Assembly: GCF_040196175.1 (NCBI RefSeq)
Contig: NZ_JBEFNF010000003.1
Location: 124,001-188,000 of the forward strand
DNA length: 64,000 nucleotides
Source of the DNA: Halospina sp040196175
GTDB lineage: Bacteria; Pseudomonadota; Gammaproteobacteria; Pseudomonadales; Oleiphilaceae
Reading direction: 5' to 3'
Under the pieces are notes generated by a model. That model was not told the origin of the DNA, searched no databases, and was given only the letters and a program-made list of their open reading frames with translations. Below are positions 1-7,646 of the stretch, in pieces. A program made the position numbers and the translations under genes. The number at the start of each line of letters is the position of its first letter. Positions within the stretch are counted from its first letter, which is position 1.

Positions 1-194
1 TGGGACGCCTGATACAACGGGGACCCTGGTGAAGGTGTTCCAGCTTCCACAATGACGTCCTCAAGCGCCATTGTTCGGGAGGTTTCCTCTGCCTGTACCG
101 ACACAGCGCAAGCGAGGACCAACAGCCCTGGGGCCAAGACAGCGTGGGCAACCGGTGGTGTCGGTATCGTTCCGATTAAACCTTTCAGTTCCAT
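1..194 (-). CDS. N-terminal fragment of a probable TonB-dependent outer-membrane receptor (runs off window)
   Basis: A minus-strand frame opens with ATG at 194 and stays open to the window edge, giving 64 codons. An AGGTGA ribosome-binding site lies just before the start. The peptide has a basic start, a hydrophobic stretch (residues about 18-34) and a likely signal-peptidase site after VQA (about residue 35). The mature part then reads MALEDVIVEAGTP, which resembles the start of a TonB receptor plug (the usual 'xEDVVVTA' type motif). A Zur-like box lies about 100 bp upstream, so a zinc-uptake receptor of the ZnuD type is an attractive guess. Only the first 64 residues are visible, so porin or another exported protein remains possible. 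In many relatives mnmG follows mnmE; here this gene does. Confidence 0.5.
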   Translation of the reverse strand, partial: MELKGLIGTIPTPPVAHAVLAPGLLVLACAVSVQAEETSRTMALEDVIVEAGTPSPGSPLYQAS

Positions 195-290
195 ATGTCA
201 CCTATAAAACGTTATATCGTTACATTAAAAAATACCGCTACACAGCTTTTAGTGCTGGTTAACCAATGACCGCGATCAGCCAGTACATAA

Positions 291-305
291 TGTTATACCA
301 TAACT
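291..305. promoter_or_regulatory. Zur-like operator (zinc uptake regulator box)
   Basis: TGTTATACCATAACT is close to the gammaproteobacterial Zur consensus (TGTTATA-N-TATAACA, 13 of 15 positions) with perfect arms GTTAT/ATAAC around three bases. It lies 97-111 bp upstream of the receptor-like gene starting at 194. A second, weaker copy, GTTATATCGTTAC at 211-223, lies nearer the start codon. The rest of 195-409 is AT-rich, holds no gene, and shows no clear terminator for mnmE. Assignment to Zur rests on motif similarity only. Confidence 0.45.
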
Positions 306-409
306 TTAACAGAAGGCAAGTGAATCCAATTGCGGGTCGAAAGCGCAACGACAACGGATAAAAACTGATTTTGGGGGTAGTCGGGTGCTTTAGAAGATCT
401 CGGGCCCGA

Positions 410-1777
410 TCATTTACCGATACAGAACGAGCCGAAGATCTCGCCCAGGAGTTCATCCGGCGTCATGGCGCCGGTAATCTCGCCGAGCGCATCCTGGGCC
501 TGGCGCAGATCCTCGGCGAGCAGCTCTCCGGCCCCGAATTCACTGAGCTGGGCCTGACCCTGAACCACTATGGCGCGTGCCCGTTCCAGCGCATCCAGAT
601 GCCGCCGGCGGGCCATATAACGCCCTTCAGACGCCGTCTGGTACCCCATGCAATCCTTGAGGTGTTCCCGGAGCACCTCCACGCCATCGCCCGACTGCGC
701 CGAAAGCCGGATGACCGGAGCGTGATGGTCGTCGGTATAGCCGGCGCTTTCACCGGAGAGGTCTACCTTGTTGCGCAGCACGGTTACCGGCAGTTCCTCC
801 GGCAAATCGCGGGGTAGCCCTGTGGTCAGGCTGTCAGGGCTGGTGTCAGGTGTGGTTGTACTGTCGGCCAGCAACAGTATCCGGTCCGCCTTCTCAATTT
901 CCGCCCAGGCCCGGTCAATGCCGATGCGCTCCACCTCATTGTTACTGTCACGCAGACCTGCGGTATCGATGATATGCAGCGGCATACCATCGATCTGGAT
1001 CTGCTCACGGAGGACATCACGGGTGGTACCCTCGATCTCGGTCACGATGGCGGTGTCCTGACCGGATAGCGCGTTGAGAAGGCTGGATTTTCCGGCATTG
1101 GGTTTACCGGCAATCACGACCTGCATACCGTCTCTCAGCAGAGTCCCCTGATGGGCTTCGTTGAGGGTGCGGTCCAGTGACTCCAGGAGGGCCTGAAGAT
1201 CTGCCGCCACCTTGCCGTCGCCTAGAAAGTCCACATCCTCGTCGGGAAAATCGATGGCAGCTTCCACATAGACCCGCAGCTGGACCAGCTCATCGATCAG
1301 TCCTGAGACCACCCGGGAGAAGGCCCCTTGCAGGGAATGGAGCGCACTGCGAGCCGCCTGGTCCGAGCTGCTCTCGATCAGATCGGCAATGGCTTCGGCC
1401 TGGGCCAGGTCCAGTTTATCGTTCAGGAAGGCTCTTTCGGAGAATTCTCCCGGCCGCGCCAGGCGGGCTCCCCGGGCCGTGGCCGAAGCGAGGATCCGGT
1501 CCATGAGAACCGGCCCACCGTGACCCTGAAGCTCGAGGACGTCCTCGCCGGTGAAGGAGTTCGGACCCGGAAAGTACAGGACGATACCTTCATCCAGAAC
1601 CTCCCCGGCCTCATCCAGGAAGGGGCCGTAATGGGCGTAACGGGCTCGGGGCTCAAAGCCCAGGAAAGCCCGGGCGAGGGCCTGGGCCTGGGGGCCTGAG
1701 TGCCGGATAACGCCCACGCCGCCGCGGCCCGGCGGCGTGGCGACGGCGGCAATGGTATCCCGGTCGGCACCGCTCAT
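410..1777 (-). CDS. mnmE: tRNA uridine-5-carboxymethylaminomethyl modification GTPase MnmE
   Basis: MnmE (TrmE) works with MnmG to install the cmnm5 group on the wobble uridine of certain tRNAs. The 455-residue protein has the tetrahydrofolate-binding N-terminal domain (about 1-120), a helical domain, and an inserted G domain with G1 GKPNAGKS (224-231), G2 TTR (251-253), G3 DTAG (271-274) and G4 NKVD (336-339). It ends in the family's obligatory FCIGK tail with the conserved cysteine at 452. Length is normal. It starts 16 bp after yidC and closes the rpmH-rnpA-yidD-yidC-mnmE transcription unit. The partner gene mnmG is not next to it. Confidence 0.97.
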   Translation of the reverse strand: MSGADRDTIAAVATPPGRGGVGVIRHSGPQAQALARAFLGFEPRARYAHYGPFLDEAGEVLDEGIVLYFPGPNSFTGEDVLELQGHGGPVLMDRILASATARGARLARPGEFSERAFLNDKLDLAQAEAIADLIESSSDQAARSALHSLQGAFSRVVSGLIDELVQLRVYVEAAIDFPDEDVDFLGDGKVAADLQALLESLDRTLNEAHQGTLLRDGMQVVIAGKPNAGKSSLLNALSGQDTAIVTEIEGTTRDVLREQIQIDGMPLHIIDTAGLRDSNNEVERIGIDRAWAEIEKADRILLLADSTTTPDTSPDSLTTGLPRDLPEELPVTVLRNKVDLSGESAGYTDDHHAPVIRLSAQSGDGVEVLREHLKDCMGYQTASEGRYMARRRHLDALERARAIVVQGQAQLSEFGAGELLAEDLRQAQDALGEITGAMTPDELLGEIFGSFCIGK

Positions 1778-1792
1778 GGCGTGGTCAGGGGA

Positions 1793-3529
1793 TCAGCCCT
1801 TGGCGGGCTGTCCCTGCTCCTTCTCGATCTGGCGGTAGATGAAGAACTGCTGCGCCATGGAGAGCACGTTGTTGCTCAGCCAGTACAGCACCAGACCTGC
1901 CGGGAACCACAGGAAGAAGAAGGTGAACATGATTGGCAGGATCTTCATCACCTTCGCCTGAACGGGATCTGGTGGCGTCGGATTCAACTGCATCTGCAGG
2001 AACATCGAACCACCCATCAGGATTGGCAGGATGAAGTACGGATCCATCACCGACAGATCATTGATCCAGAGCATAAAGGGCGCGTGGCGCAGCTGCACAC
2101 TCTCGAACAGCACCCAGTAGAGGGAAATGAACACGGGCATCTGGACCAGTATGGGCAGACAGCCCCCCAGTGGGTTGATTTTTTCCTTCTTGTAGAGATT
2201 CATCATCTCCTGGGACAGCTTCTGGCGATCGTCACTGTACTGTTCTTTGAGACGCTGCATCTCTGGCTGAACACGGCGCATATTGGCCATAGAGCGATAA
2301 CTTGTGGCCGAAAGTTTATAAAACGCCAACTTCACAACCACGGTGAGTAAGATGATGGCGACGCCCCAGTTACCCGTCAGGCCGTGGAACCAGTCCAACA
2401 AATAGAATAACGGCTGAGAGATAAAGAACAGCCAACCGAAATCAACCGTTCGGTCGAGGTTTGGTGCAACGCCCTGAAGTCGTTCAATGACTTTGGGACC
2501 AACGTAGACGCGGGAACCAATTTCTTTTTCTTCCCCGGGTGCAACCTTGGTTCCCGGGCTGACAAATCCCATGACATGGAGATTATCGCCACGCTGGCGA
2601 GTCTGATAACGATGTGTCTCACCCTGATCCGGGATCCAGGAACTCATGAAATAGTGCTGCAAGAAGGCCATCCAGCCGCCTTCCACCTGTCGGTTCAGAG
2701 GGGTGTCTTTCAGGTCAGAGAATTCGTATTTGGTATAGGGTTCTTGTGGTGTACTCAGAACCATCCCCAGAAAAGCCTGGACACCGAGGATACGTTGACC
2801 AGTGGGATCGCCACTTTCGTCACGCACAATGCGTCCGGAGAAATAGCCACTCCAAGGCTGACTGGACTCGTTCCGGATGTGGTACGTCACCCTGAAACGG
2901 TAATGATTCCGTTCGAAGGTATAACGTTTGATGATTTTTATACCGGAATCGGTTTTATGGGTTAGGTCAACGGTCAGTTGATCCTCGCCCTCATCGAGTT
3001 GGTAGCTGTCAGCCTTGCTGCTGAACGTCAGATTACCATGGCCACGTTCAGTACCGCCGTCACCCAGAAGGCTACTTTCAAGGATATAGGTGAGCTCACT
3101 GTTGTTATGCAACAGTTGCAACGGCTCGTCAGACTTCATCGTGCGGGTATGCTCAGGCAACCAAGCTTGTACGAGATGACCGCCATCCAGACTGATGCGG
3201 GTATCCAGAACATCGGTTTTCACACTGACCGTGTTGCTGTTATCCACAACGCCGCTGCTGGCTGATTCGCTATTTTGCTCTGGGTTCTGTTGGTTGCTGG
3301 AAGGTCCCATACCTGATTCTGGACGATCAAAAGCATTCCCGGTATCGCCCTGTGGTTGGCCATCCGAGGCCTGTTGTGATGCAGAGTCACTGGAACTCGG
3401 CTGAGATTCCTCAGCGGCTACTGGTTCGTTGGAAATTGGCTGCTGGTAATAATCCTCGTTCCATGCCATGACGAGGAGGTAACTGACAATGGCCAGACCA
3501 AGCCATATGGCGACGCGGGGGATATCCAT
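1793..3529 (-). CDS. yidC: Membrane protein insertase YidC
   Basis: YidC inserts proteins into the inner membrane, alone or with SecYEG. The product has an N-terminal anchor, a low-complexity Ser/Gln/Glu-rich linker (about 35-100), the large periplasmic P1 domain, and the C-terminal membrane core with the segment beginning WGVAIILLTVVVK and the charged cytoplasmic loop. About 578 residues, normal for gammaproteobacteria. An in-frame ATG exists at 3541 (overlapping yidD), but AAAGG lies directly against it, with no spacer. The ATG at 3529, beginning MDIPRVAIW like other YidC proteins (MDxQR), has that site about 11 nt upstream and is preferred. The linker is longer and more polar than in E. 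coli. Confidence 0.96.
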   Translation of the reverse strand: MDIPRVAIWLGLAIVSYLLVMAWNEDYYQQPISNEPVAAEESQPSSSDSASQQASDGQPQGDTGNAFDRPESGMGPSSNQQNPEQNSESASSGVVDNSNTVSVKTDVLDTRISLDGGHLVQAWLPEHTRTMKSDEPLQLLHNNSELTYILESSLLGDGGTERGHGNLTFSSKADSYQLDEGEDQLTVDLTHKTDSGIKIIKRYTFERNHYRFRVTYHIRNESSQPWSGYFSGRIVRDESGDPTGQRILGVQAFLGMVLSTPQEPYTKYEFSDLKDTPLNRQVEGGWMAFLQHYFMSSWIPDQGETHRYQTRQRGDNLHVMGFVSPGTKVAPGEEKEIGSRVYVGPKVIERLQGVAPNLDRTVDFGWLFFISQPLFYLLDWFHGLTGNWGVAIILLTVVVKLAFYKLSATSYRSMANMRRVQPEMQRLKEQYSDDRQKLSQEMMNLYKKEKINPLGGCLPILVQMPVFISLYWVLFESVQLRHAPFMLWINDLSVMDPYFILPILMGGSMFLQMQLNPTPPDPVQAKVMKILPIMFTFFFLWFPAGLVLYWLSNNVLSMAQQFFIYRQIEKEQGQPAKG

Positions 3530-3537
3530 TGATTGGT

Positions 3538-3786
3538 TCATCCTTTACGTGAACAGGATTGATGGGACGGGGAAGTGCCTGGAACCGGATCAAATCCGGA
3601 TGTGCCCCAGGGATGGCATCTGAGAAAACGATTCAATGCGTAACGTCCACCACGGATTATGCCGTGCTGGCGGATCGCAATGATGGCGTATTCCGAACAG
3701 CAGGGTACATGCCGACAGTGTGGCGGCATCATCGGACTGATCCCGTACTGGTAGGCTCGAATCAGAATGAGAAACAGCCAGCGCAT
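3538..3786 (-). CDS. yidD: Membrane protein insertion efficiency factor YidD
   Basis: YidD is a small inner-membrane-associated protein that helps YidC-dependent insertion. The 82-residue product shows the family pattern: an N-terminal hydrophobic stretch with IRAYQYGISP, a cysteine motif, and a C-terminal part with HPWGTSGFDPVP. The usual CRFxPTCSxYA motif reads CRHVPCCSEYA, so the highly conserved threonine is replaced by a third cysteine. It lies 4 bp after rnpA and just before yidC, the standard order. Confidence 0.93.
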   Translation of the reverse strand: MRWLFLILIRAYQYGISPMMPPHCRHVPCCSEYAIIAIRQHGIIRGGRYALNRFLRCHPWGTSGFDPVPGTSPSHQSCSRKG

Positions 3787-3790
3787 GGGC

Positions 3791-4180
3791 TTACCCTGTT
3801 TTTGCCGGAGACTGAGACCGTGCTTGTTTGCCTAGCTTTCGCCATGCTCGATCCAGTTCATGGAAAAGTTCGGAGTTTTCCATGGTGTTGCCACCAGGCC
3901 GCGCCAGTACGATGACATCAAAAGACGGTAACTCGCACTGTCGGTGTCTGAACGATTCACGTGCTGCACGCTTGAATCGATTGCGTGCCGTCGCCTTCGG
4001 CAGATGTCTTCGGGCCACGATGACGCCGAGTCTTGCCGGTGCCTCAGGTTCCTCAGAACTTCGGGCAAGTATTAGAAACCCGCGGCTACCGGCTCTGAAC
4101 TGAACGCTGTTGAATACCCGCGTGTAATCACGACTTTTGAGCAGTCTTGCTTCGCGGGGAAATCTCAGGTCAGGGAGCAA
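3791..4180 (-). CDS. rnpA: Ribonuclease P protein component
   Basis: RnpA is the protein subunit of RNase P, which removes 5' leaders from tRNA precursors. The product (129 residues) carries FPREARLL at the start and the RNA-binding signature ARRHLPKATARNRFKRAARE around residues 55-75. The only sensible start is TTG at 4180, ten bases after the rpmH stop codon; no ATG or GTG gives a full-length protein. There is little Shine-Dalgarno sequence, so translation may be coupled to rpmH, which would suit the very different amounts needed of L34 and RnpA. Confidence 0.95.
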   Translation of the reverse strand: MLPDLRFPREARLLKSRDYTRVFNSVQFRAGSRGFLILARSSEEPEAPARLGVIVARRHLPKATARNRFKRAARESFRHRQCELPSFDVIVLARPGGNTMENSELFHELDRAWRKLGKQARSQSPAKTG

Positions 4181-4190
4181 CTGGTCGGAA

Positions 4191-4325
4191 TCAGGCGCTT
4201 AAACGCTTCCGGCCCTTGGCGCGACGCCGGGCGATAACCTTGCGGCCATTCTGGGTTGCCATGCGGGCACGGAAACCATGGGTCCGCTTGCGCTTGAGAT
4301 TACTCGGCTGAAAGGTTCGTTTCAT
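4191..4325 (-). CDS. rpmH: 50S ribosomal protein L34
   Basis: The 44-residue product begins MKRTFQPSNLKRKRTHGFR and ends RRRAKGRKRLSA, which is L34 along its whole length. An in-frame upstream start at 4388 would add 21 residues never found in L34, so the ATG at 4325 is used. It is first in the rpmH-rnpA-yidD-yidC-mnmE unit and is read away from dnaA from the promoter at 4410-4438. Confidence 0.98.
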   Translation of the reverse strand: MKRTFQPSNLKRKRTHGFRARMATQNGRKVIARRRAKGRKRLSA

Positions 4326-4409
4326 GGTGGTGGTCCTGTTCAGGGCTGCGAATGTCGGATCAATGGTCTCGGCCGATGGGCCAGGCACGGAGCGCCACCG
4401 GGATGCGAG

Positions 4410-4438
4410 ATTCTAGTCAATTTGAAGCGTTCAGACAA
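4410..4438 (-). promoter_or_regulatory. Sigma-70-type promoter of rpmH
   Basis: On the minus strand TTGTCT (-35, 4433-4438) and TAGAAT (-10, 4410-4415) are separated by exactly 17 bp. It faces rpmH with a leader of about 80 nt. Strong agreement with the consensus in the expected place; no expression data. Confidence 0.65.
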
Positions 4439-4537
4439 TGGGCAGTGTTGTTTCCCTGTTAGTTATAACAGACACAAAGTCTTTATCTTTAAGGGATTAA
4501 TAAGACTGTTGTTATTATTATTAAGGGAGTCGATTTC

Positions 4538-4546
4538 TGTGGATAA
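4538..4546 (-). promoter_or_regulatory. DnaA box (perfect)
   Basis: TGTGGATAA on the plus strand is TTATCCACA on the minus strand, the high-affinity R1-type DnaA box. It lies just beside the TTA-rich tract at 4496-4525. Confidence 0.75.
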
Positions 4547-4732
4547 CCTCATTAGAGGCTGTTGTGGGGCATGCTGAGAGTTGGGACAGGTCTGTTCAGG
4601 AGCGGTGCGTAACCTGAGATTTAAGGAGGGATGGTATGGGTGCAAATCATGGGGTGCTTAGGGGCCTCGGTTTATCAACGGGGTTATGCGGGGGTTATGC
4701 AGGGAGTGACAAACGGTGTGTGCACAGTTTCC

Positions 4733-4741
4733 TGTGGATAA
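4733..4741 (-). promoter_or_regulatory. DnaA box (perfect)
   Basis: A second exact TTATCCACA on the minus strand, 195 bp from the first and in the same orientation, bordering the A-rich tract before dnaA. Confidence 0.75.
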
Positions 4742-4822
4742 AAATATCTCATGGAATCGATTTGTAATTCTGTGCACGAGTCTGTTTGTAAGTAGCTAAA
4801 AATCTGATGATAAAAGAAAAAA

Positions 4823-4831
4823 ATATCCACA
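4823..4831 (+). promoter_or_regulatory. DnaA box (one mismatch)
   Basis: ATATCCACA differs from TTATCCACA only at the first base. It is on the plus strand, opposite to the two perfect boxes, 28 bp before the putative dnaA -35 element, so it could mediate autoregulation. Confidence 0.5.
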
Positions 4832-4858
4832 TGCTGTTTATATCGTGAGTCTGGGGGC

Positions 4859-4887
4859 TTTCACGGGCGCTGTGGTCAGCGTAGAAT
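4859..4887 (+). promoter_or_regulatory. Putative dnaA promoter
   Basis: TTTCAC (4859-4864) and TAGAAT (4882-4887) are spaced by 17 bp and face dnaA, giving a leader of about 50 nt. Prediction from hexamer match only. Confidence 0.45.
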
Positions 4888-4943
4888 ACCGTCCCTGCCG
4901 GAGAGGATCCGGCTCCGAGAAGAATTAGGTGGGGTCAGCAGTC

Positions 4944-6470
4944 GTGGCGCAGGAAATCTGGCAGCAATGTCTCGAACTTTTACAGGATGAGTTTCCTGCC
5001 CAGCAGTTCAATACCTGGCTGCGGCCGTTGCAGTCCAGGGATGACGGGGGCGCACTGGTTCTTCTTGCGCCGAACCGGTTTGTTCGGGATTGGGTCAGTC
5101 AGAAGTATCTGGATCGAATTGAAGAGCTGGTCCGTGACCTCAACGGGGCCAAAGGGCTTCAGGTCGAGGTGAAAGTCGGGTCAGCGGATGACGCCAGGAG
5201 CCGTAATAGTAGTAGTCCGGCAGGGGTTAATGGCGGGGGTTCTGCGGCAAAGTCTGAGTCGTCACAGGGTGAGAGAAGGGAAGTTGAATCGGCGCGTGCC
5301 GAAGTGGCTCCTCCGGTTAATGACGCGGAATTGAGTACGGCTGATGAACGGCCGGTCGAAGATTCACCGGTGGCGGCCCGGATTGCGGGTCGGGCTAATG
5401 GCGGACGCGACGACCGGCGGGCCAATGTTGAAGGGGGTGTCCAGCATAATGAGACATTTCTCAACCAGCAGTTTACGTTTGAAACCTTTGTCGAGGGTAA
5501 ATCCAACCAGCTTGCGCGGGCAGCCTCCAGTCAGGTGGCGGAAAACCCCGGGGGGTCGTACAACCCTCTGTTCCTTTATGGTGGTGTTGGCCTGGGTAAG
5601 ACGCACCTGATGCATGCCGTAGGTAATGAGATTGTTCGGCGTAATCCCGGCGCACGTGTGGCCTATCTGCGATCCGAGCGTTTCGTGGCGGATATGGTCA
5701 AGGCTTTGCAACTCAATGCCATCAATGACTTCAAGCGGTATTACCGCTCGTTAGATGCCCTTCTGATTGATGATATCCAATTCTTCGCCGGCAAAGAGCG
5801 TTCCCAGGAGGAATTCTTCCATACCTTTAATGCCCTGCTTGAGGGCGGCCAGCAGGTGATTCTTACCTGTGATCGATTTCCCAAGGAAATTGTGAACATG
5901 GAAGAACGTCTCAAGTCACGCTTTGGCTGGGGCTTAACGGTGATGGTGGAGCCACCAGAACTTGAAACCCGGGTGGCAATCATCATGAAAAAGGCGGAGC
6001 AGGCTCAGGTCAGTATCAGCAATGAGGCAGCCTTTTTCATTGCCCAAAAGATTCGCTCTAACGTGCGCGAGCTGGAAGGAGCACTCAAGCTGGTTATTGC
6101 AAATTCTCATTTTACCGGACAACAGATTACGCCGGCGTTCATCCGAGAAAGTCTTAAGGACCTGCTGGCACTGCATGAAAAACAGGTCAGCATCGACAAT
6201 ATTCAGCGGACCGTGGCAGAGTACTATAAAATGAAAGTGGCGGATCTGCACTCAAAACGCCGCACGCGGTCGATCACGCGGCCCCGCCAGATGGCTATGG
6301 CGCTTGCTAAAGAGCTGACGAGTCATAGCCTGCCCGAGATCGGCGATGCCTTTGGGGGCCGGGATCACACCACGGTTCTCCACGCCTGCAAGAAAATTGA
6401 AGAGCTGCAGGAGTCAGACGCTAATATCCGTGAGGATTATCAGAACTTTCTTCGGCTGCTGACGACCTGA
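4944..6470 (+). CDS. dnaA: Chromosomal replication initiator protein DnaA
   Basis: DnaA binds the origin boxes, melts oriC and loads DnaB. From GTG at 4944 the protein has 508 residues: domain I (IWQQCLELLQDEFP, 1-75), a long polar linker (about 80-165), the AAA+ core with Walker A GGVGLGKT (213-220) and Walker B LLIDDIQ (273-279), and the DNA-binding domain IV ending in GGRDHTTVLHACKKI. A GTG at 4929 is also in frame, but it lies inside AGGTGGGG, which is itself the ribosome-binding site 9 nt before the GTG at 4944. The 4944 start also gives the family-like beginning MAQEIWQQCL. The linker is longer than in E. coli and rich in Ser/Gly/Glu. Confidence 0.98.
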   Translation: MAQEIWQQCLELLQDEFPAQQFNTWLRPLQSRDDGGALVLLAPNRFVRDWVSQKYLDRIEELVRDLNGAKGLQVEVKVGSADDARSRNSSSPAGVNGGGSAAKSESSQGERREVESARAEVAPPVNDAELSTADERPVEDSPVAARIAGRANGGRDDRRANVEGGVQHNETFLNQQFTFETFVEGKSNQLARAASSQVAENPGGSYNPLFLYGGVGLGKTHLMHAVGNEIVRRNPGARVAYLRSERFVADMVKALQLNAINDFKRYYRSLDALLIDDIQFFAGKERSQEEFFHTFNALLEGGQQVILTCDRFPKEIVNMEERLKSRFGWGLTVMVEPPELETRVAIIMKKAEQAQVSISNEAAFFIAQKIRSNVRELEGALKLVIANSHFTGQQITPAFIRESLKDLLALHEKQVSIDNIQRTVAEYYKMKVADLHSKRRTRSITRPRQMAMALAKELTSHSLPEIGDAFGGRDHTTVLHACKKIEELQESDANIREDYQNFLRLLTT

Positions 6471-6516
6471 ATTACCGACCAAAACCCACATCCGAATCAG
6501 GCGGAATCCGACAATC

Positions 6517-7620
6517 ATGAAAATCCGGACCAGTCGTGAATCCCTTCTCGAGCCACTCCAGGCGATCGCCGGCGTGGTGGAAAAGAAACAGACTATGCCC
6601 GTTCTGGCGAACGTACTGCTTGTGGCGGAGAACCAGGCGCTGACGCTTACCGGTACTAATATGGAAGTGGAGCTGGTTGCTACGCTGACTGATCTGGATC
6701 TGGAACAGGAAGGACGCATAACCGTGCCGGCGCGTAAGTTGGTGGATATCTGCCGGTCGCTGCCTGACGCTGCGGAGGTGACTTTGGGGCTGGAAGGCGA
6801 TCGGCTTCGGATCCGCGCTGGGGCAAGCCAGTTCACTCTAGCGACCCTGCCTGCGGATCATTTTCCGAATGTAGAGGATGATGAGGATAGTTTTACGCTC
6901 AATCTGGAACAGGGAAGCTTCCAGAGTCTGCTCAGCAGTACAGCCTTTGCCATGGCACAGCAGGATGTTCGTTATTATCTGAATGGACTTCTCCTTGAAA
7001 TTAGCGATGACCTGGTGAGAGCGGTGGCGACCGATGGGCATCGGCTTGCGCTTTCGAACCTTGCGGCGCCCACCTATCTGGATGAAACCCGTCAGATCAT
7101 TGTGCCTCGAAAAGGGGTTCAGGAACTTATCCGGTTACTGGGAGACGGTGAAGAGACGGTTGCAGTTACGATCGGAGGCAGCCATATACGGGCAACAGTC
7201 GATGGGTTCACTTTTACGTCCAAACTCATCGAGGGGCGTTTTCCGGATTATAATCGGGTCATTCCCAGCGGGGGTGATAAAACGGTGATTGCAGACCGTG
7301 AGACCCTCCGCAGCATCCTGCAGCGAGCGGGCATCCTGTCCAATGAGAATATCCGTGGGGTCCGGCTTGAGCTGGAGCCGGGGGAACTGCACGTGTATGC
7401 CAACAACCCCGATCAGGAACAGGCTGAGGACACCATGGCGGTGGAGTACCAGGGTGAAGCCCTTCAGATTGGGTTCAATGTTGGTTATCTCATTGATGTG
7501 ATGAACGTCATACGGGAAGAGCAGGTTCGGATCGTGCTGTCCGGACCGAACGCGAGTGCGCTTATCGAAAGTACCGGGCCGGACGACAATCTTTATGTTG
7601 TGATGCCGATGCGGTTATAG
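6517..7620 (+). CDS. dnaN: DNA polymerase III beta subunit (sliding clamp)
   Basis: The clamp encircles DNA and tethers polymerase III and other partners. The 367-residue product has the normal length and three-fold clamp layout, starting MKIRTSRESLLEPLQ and ending NLYVVMPMRL, the usual C-terminus. It follows dnaA after 46 bp and so probably shares its transcript. Unusually, recF does not follow: two other genes come first. Confidence 0.98.
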   Translation: MKIRTSRESLLEPLQAIAGVVEKKQTMPVLANVLLVAENQALTLTGTNMEVELVATLTDLDLEQEGRITVPARKLVDICRSLPDAAEVTLGLEGDRLRIRAGASQFTLATLPADHFPNVEDDEDSFTLNLEQGSFQSLLSSTAFAMAQQDVRYYLNGLLLEISDDLVRAVATDGHRLALSNLAAPTYLDETRQIIVPRKGVQELIRLLGDGEETVAVTIGGSHIRATVDGFTFTSKLIEGRFPDYNRVIPSGGDKTVIADRETLRSILQRAGILSNENIRGVRLELEPGELHVYANNPDQEQAEDTMAVEYQGEALQIGFNVGYLIDVMNVIREEQVRIVLSGPNASALIESTGPDDNLYVVMPMRL

Positions 7621-7646
7621 GGTCAGACAAAACAGGGAAGCTTGGT

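Larger units (their letters stand above)
4490..4860. other. oriC: Candidate chromosomal replication origin (oriC) in the rpmH-dnaA gap
   Basis: The rpmH-dnaA gap (4326-4943) is the longest gene-free stretch here. Its 4490-4860 part is markedly AT-rich. It holds two perfect DnaA boxes (4538-4546, 4733-4741), a one-mismatch box (4823-4831), weaker box-like words (TTATCAACG at 4672-4680; TGTGCACAG at 4720-4728), and two AT-rich tracts that could unwind: 4496-4525 (repeated TTA units) and 4795-4826 (A-rich). The dnaA-dnaN gap is only 46 bp, too short for an origin, so this gap is the better candidate. Few GATC sites are present, unlike E. coli oriC. Part of the region also serves as dnaA regulatory DNA. 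Confidence 0.7.

Noticed and set aside
300..409. Terminator for mnmE
   Set aside because: T-rich stretches occur but no stable GC hairpin precedes them on the minus strand.
3950..3975. TTCACGTG word resembling parS
   Set aside because: Only the central eight bases fit; five of 16 positions differ from the parS consensus, so ParB binding is unlikely.
4681..4703. Repeated GGTTATGC words in the rpmH-dnaA gap as DnaA boxes
   Set aside because: Each differs from TTATCCACA at three or more positions; they may be low-affinity but cannot be supported.
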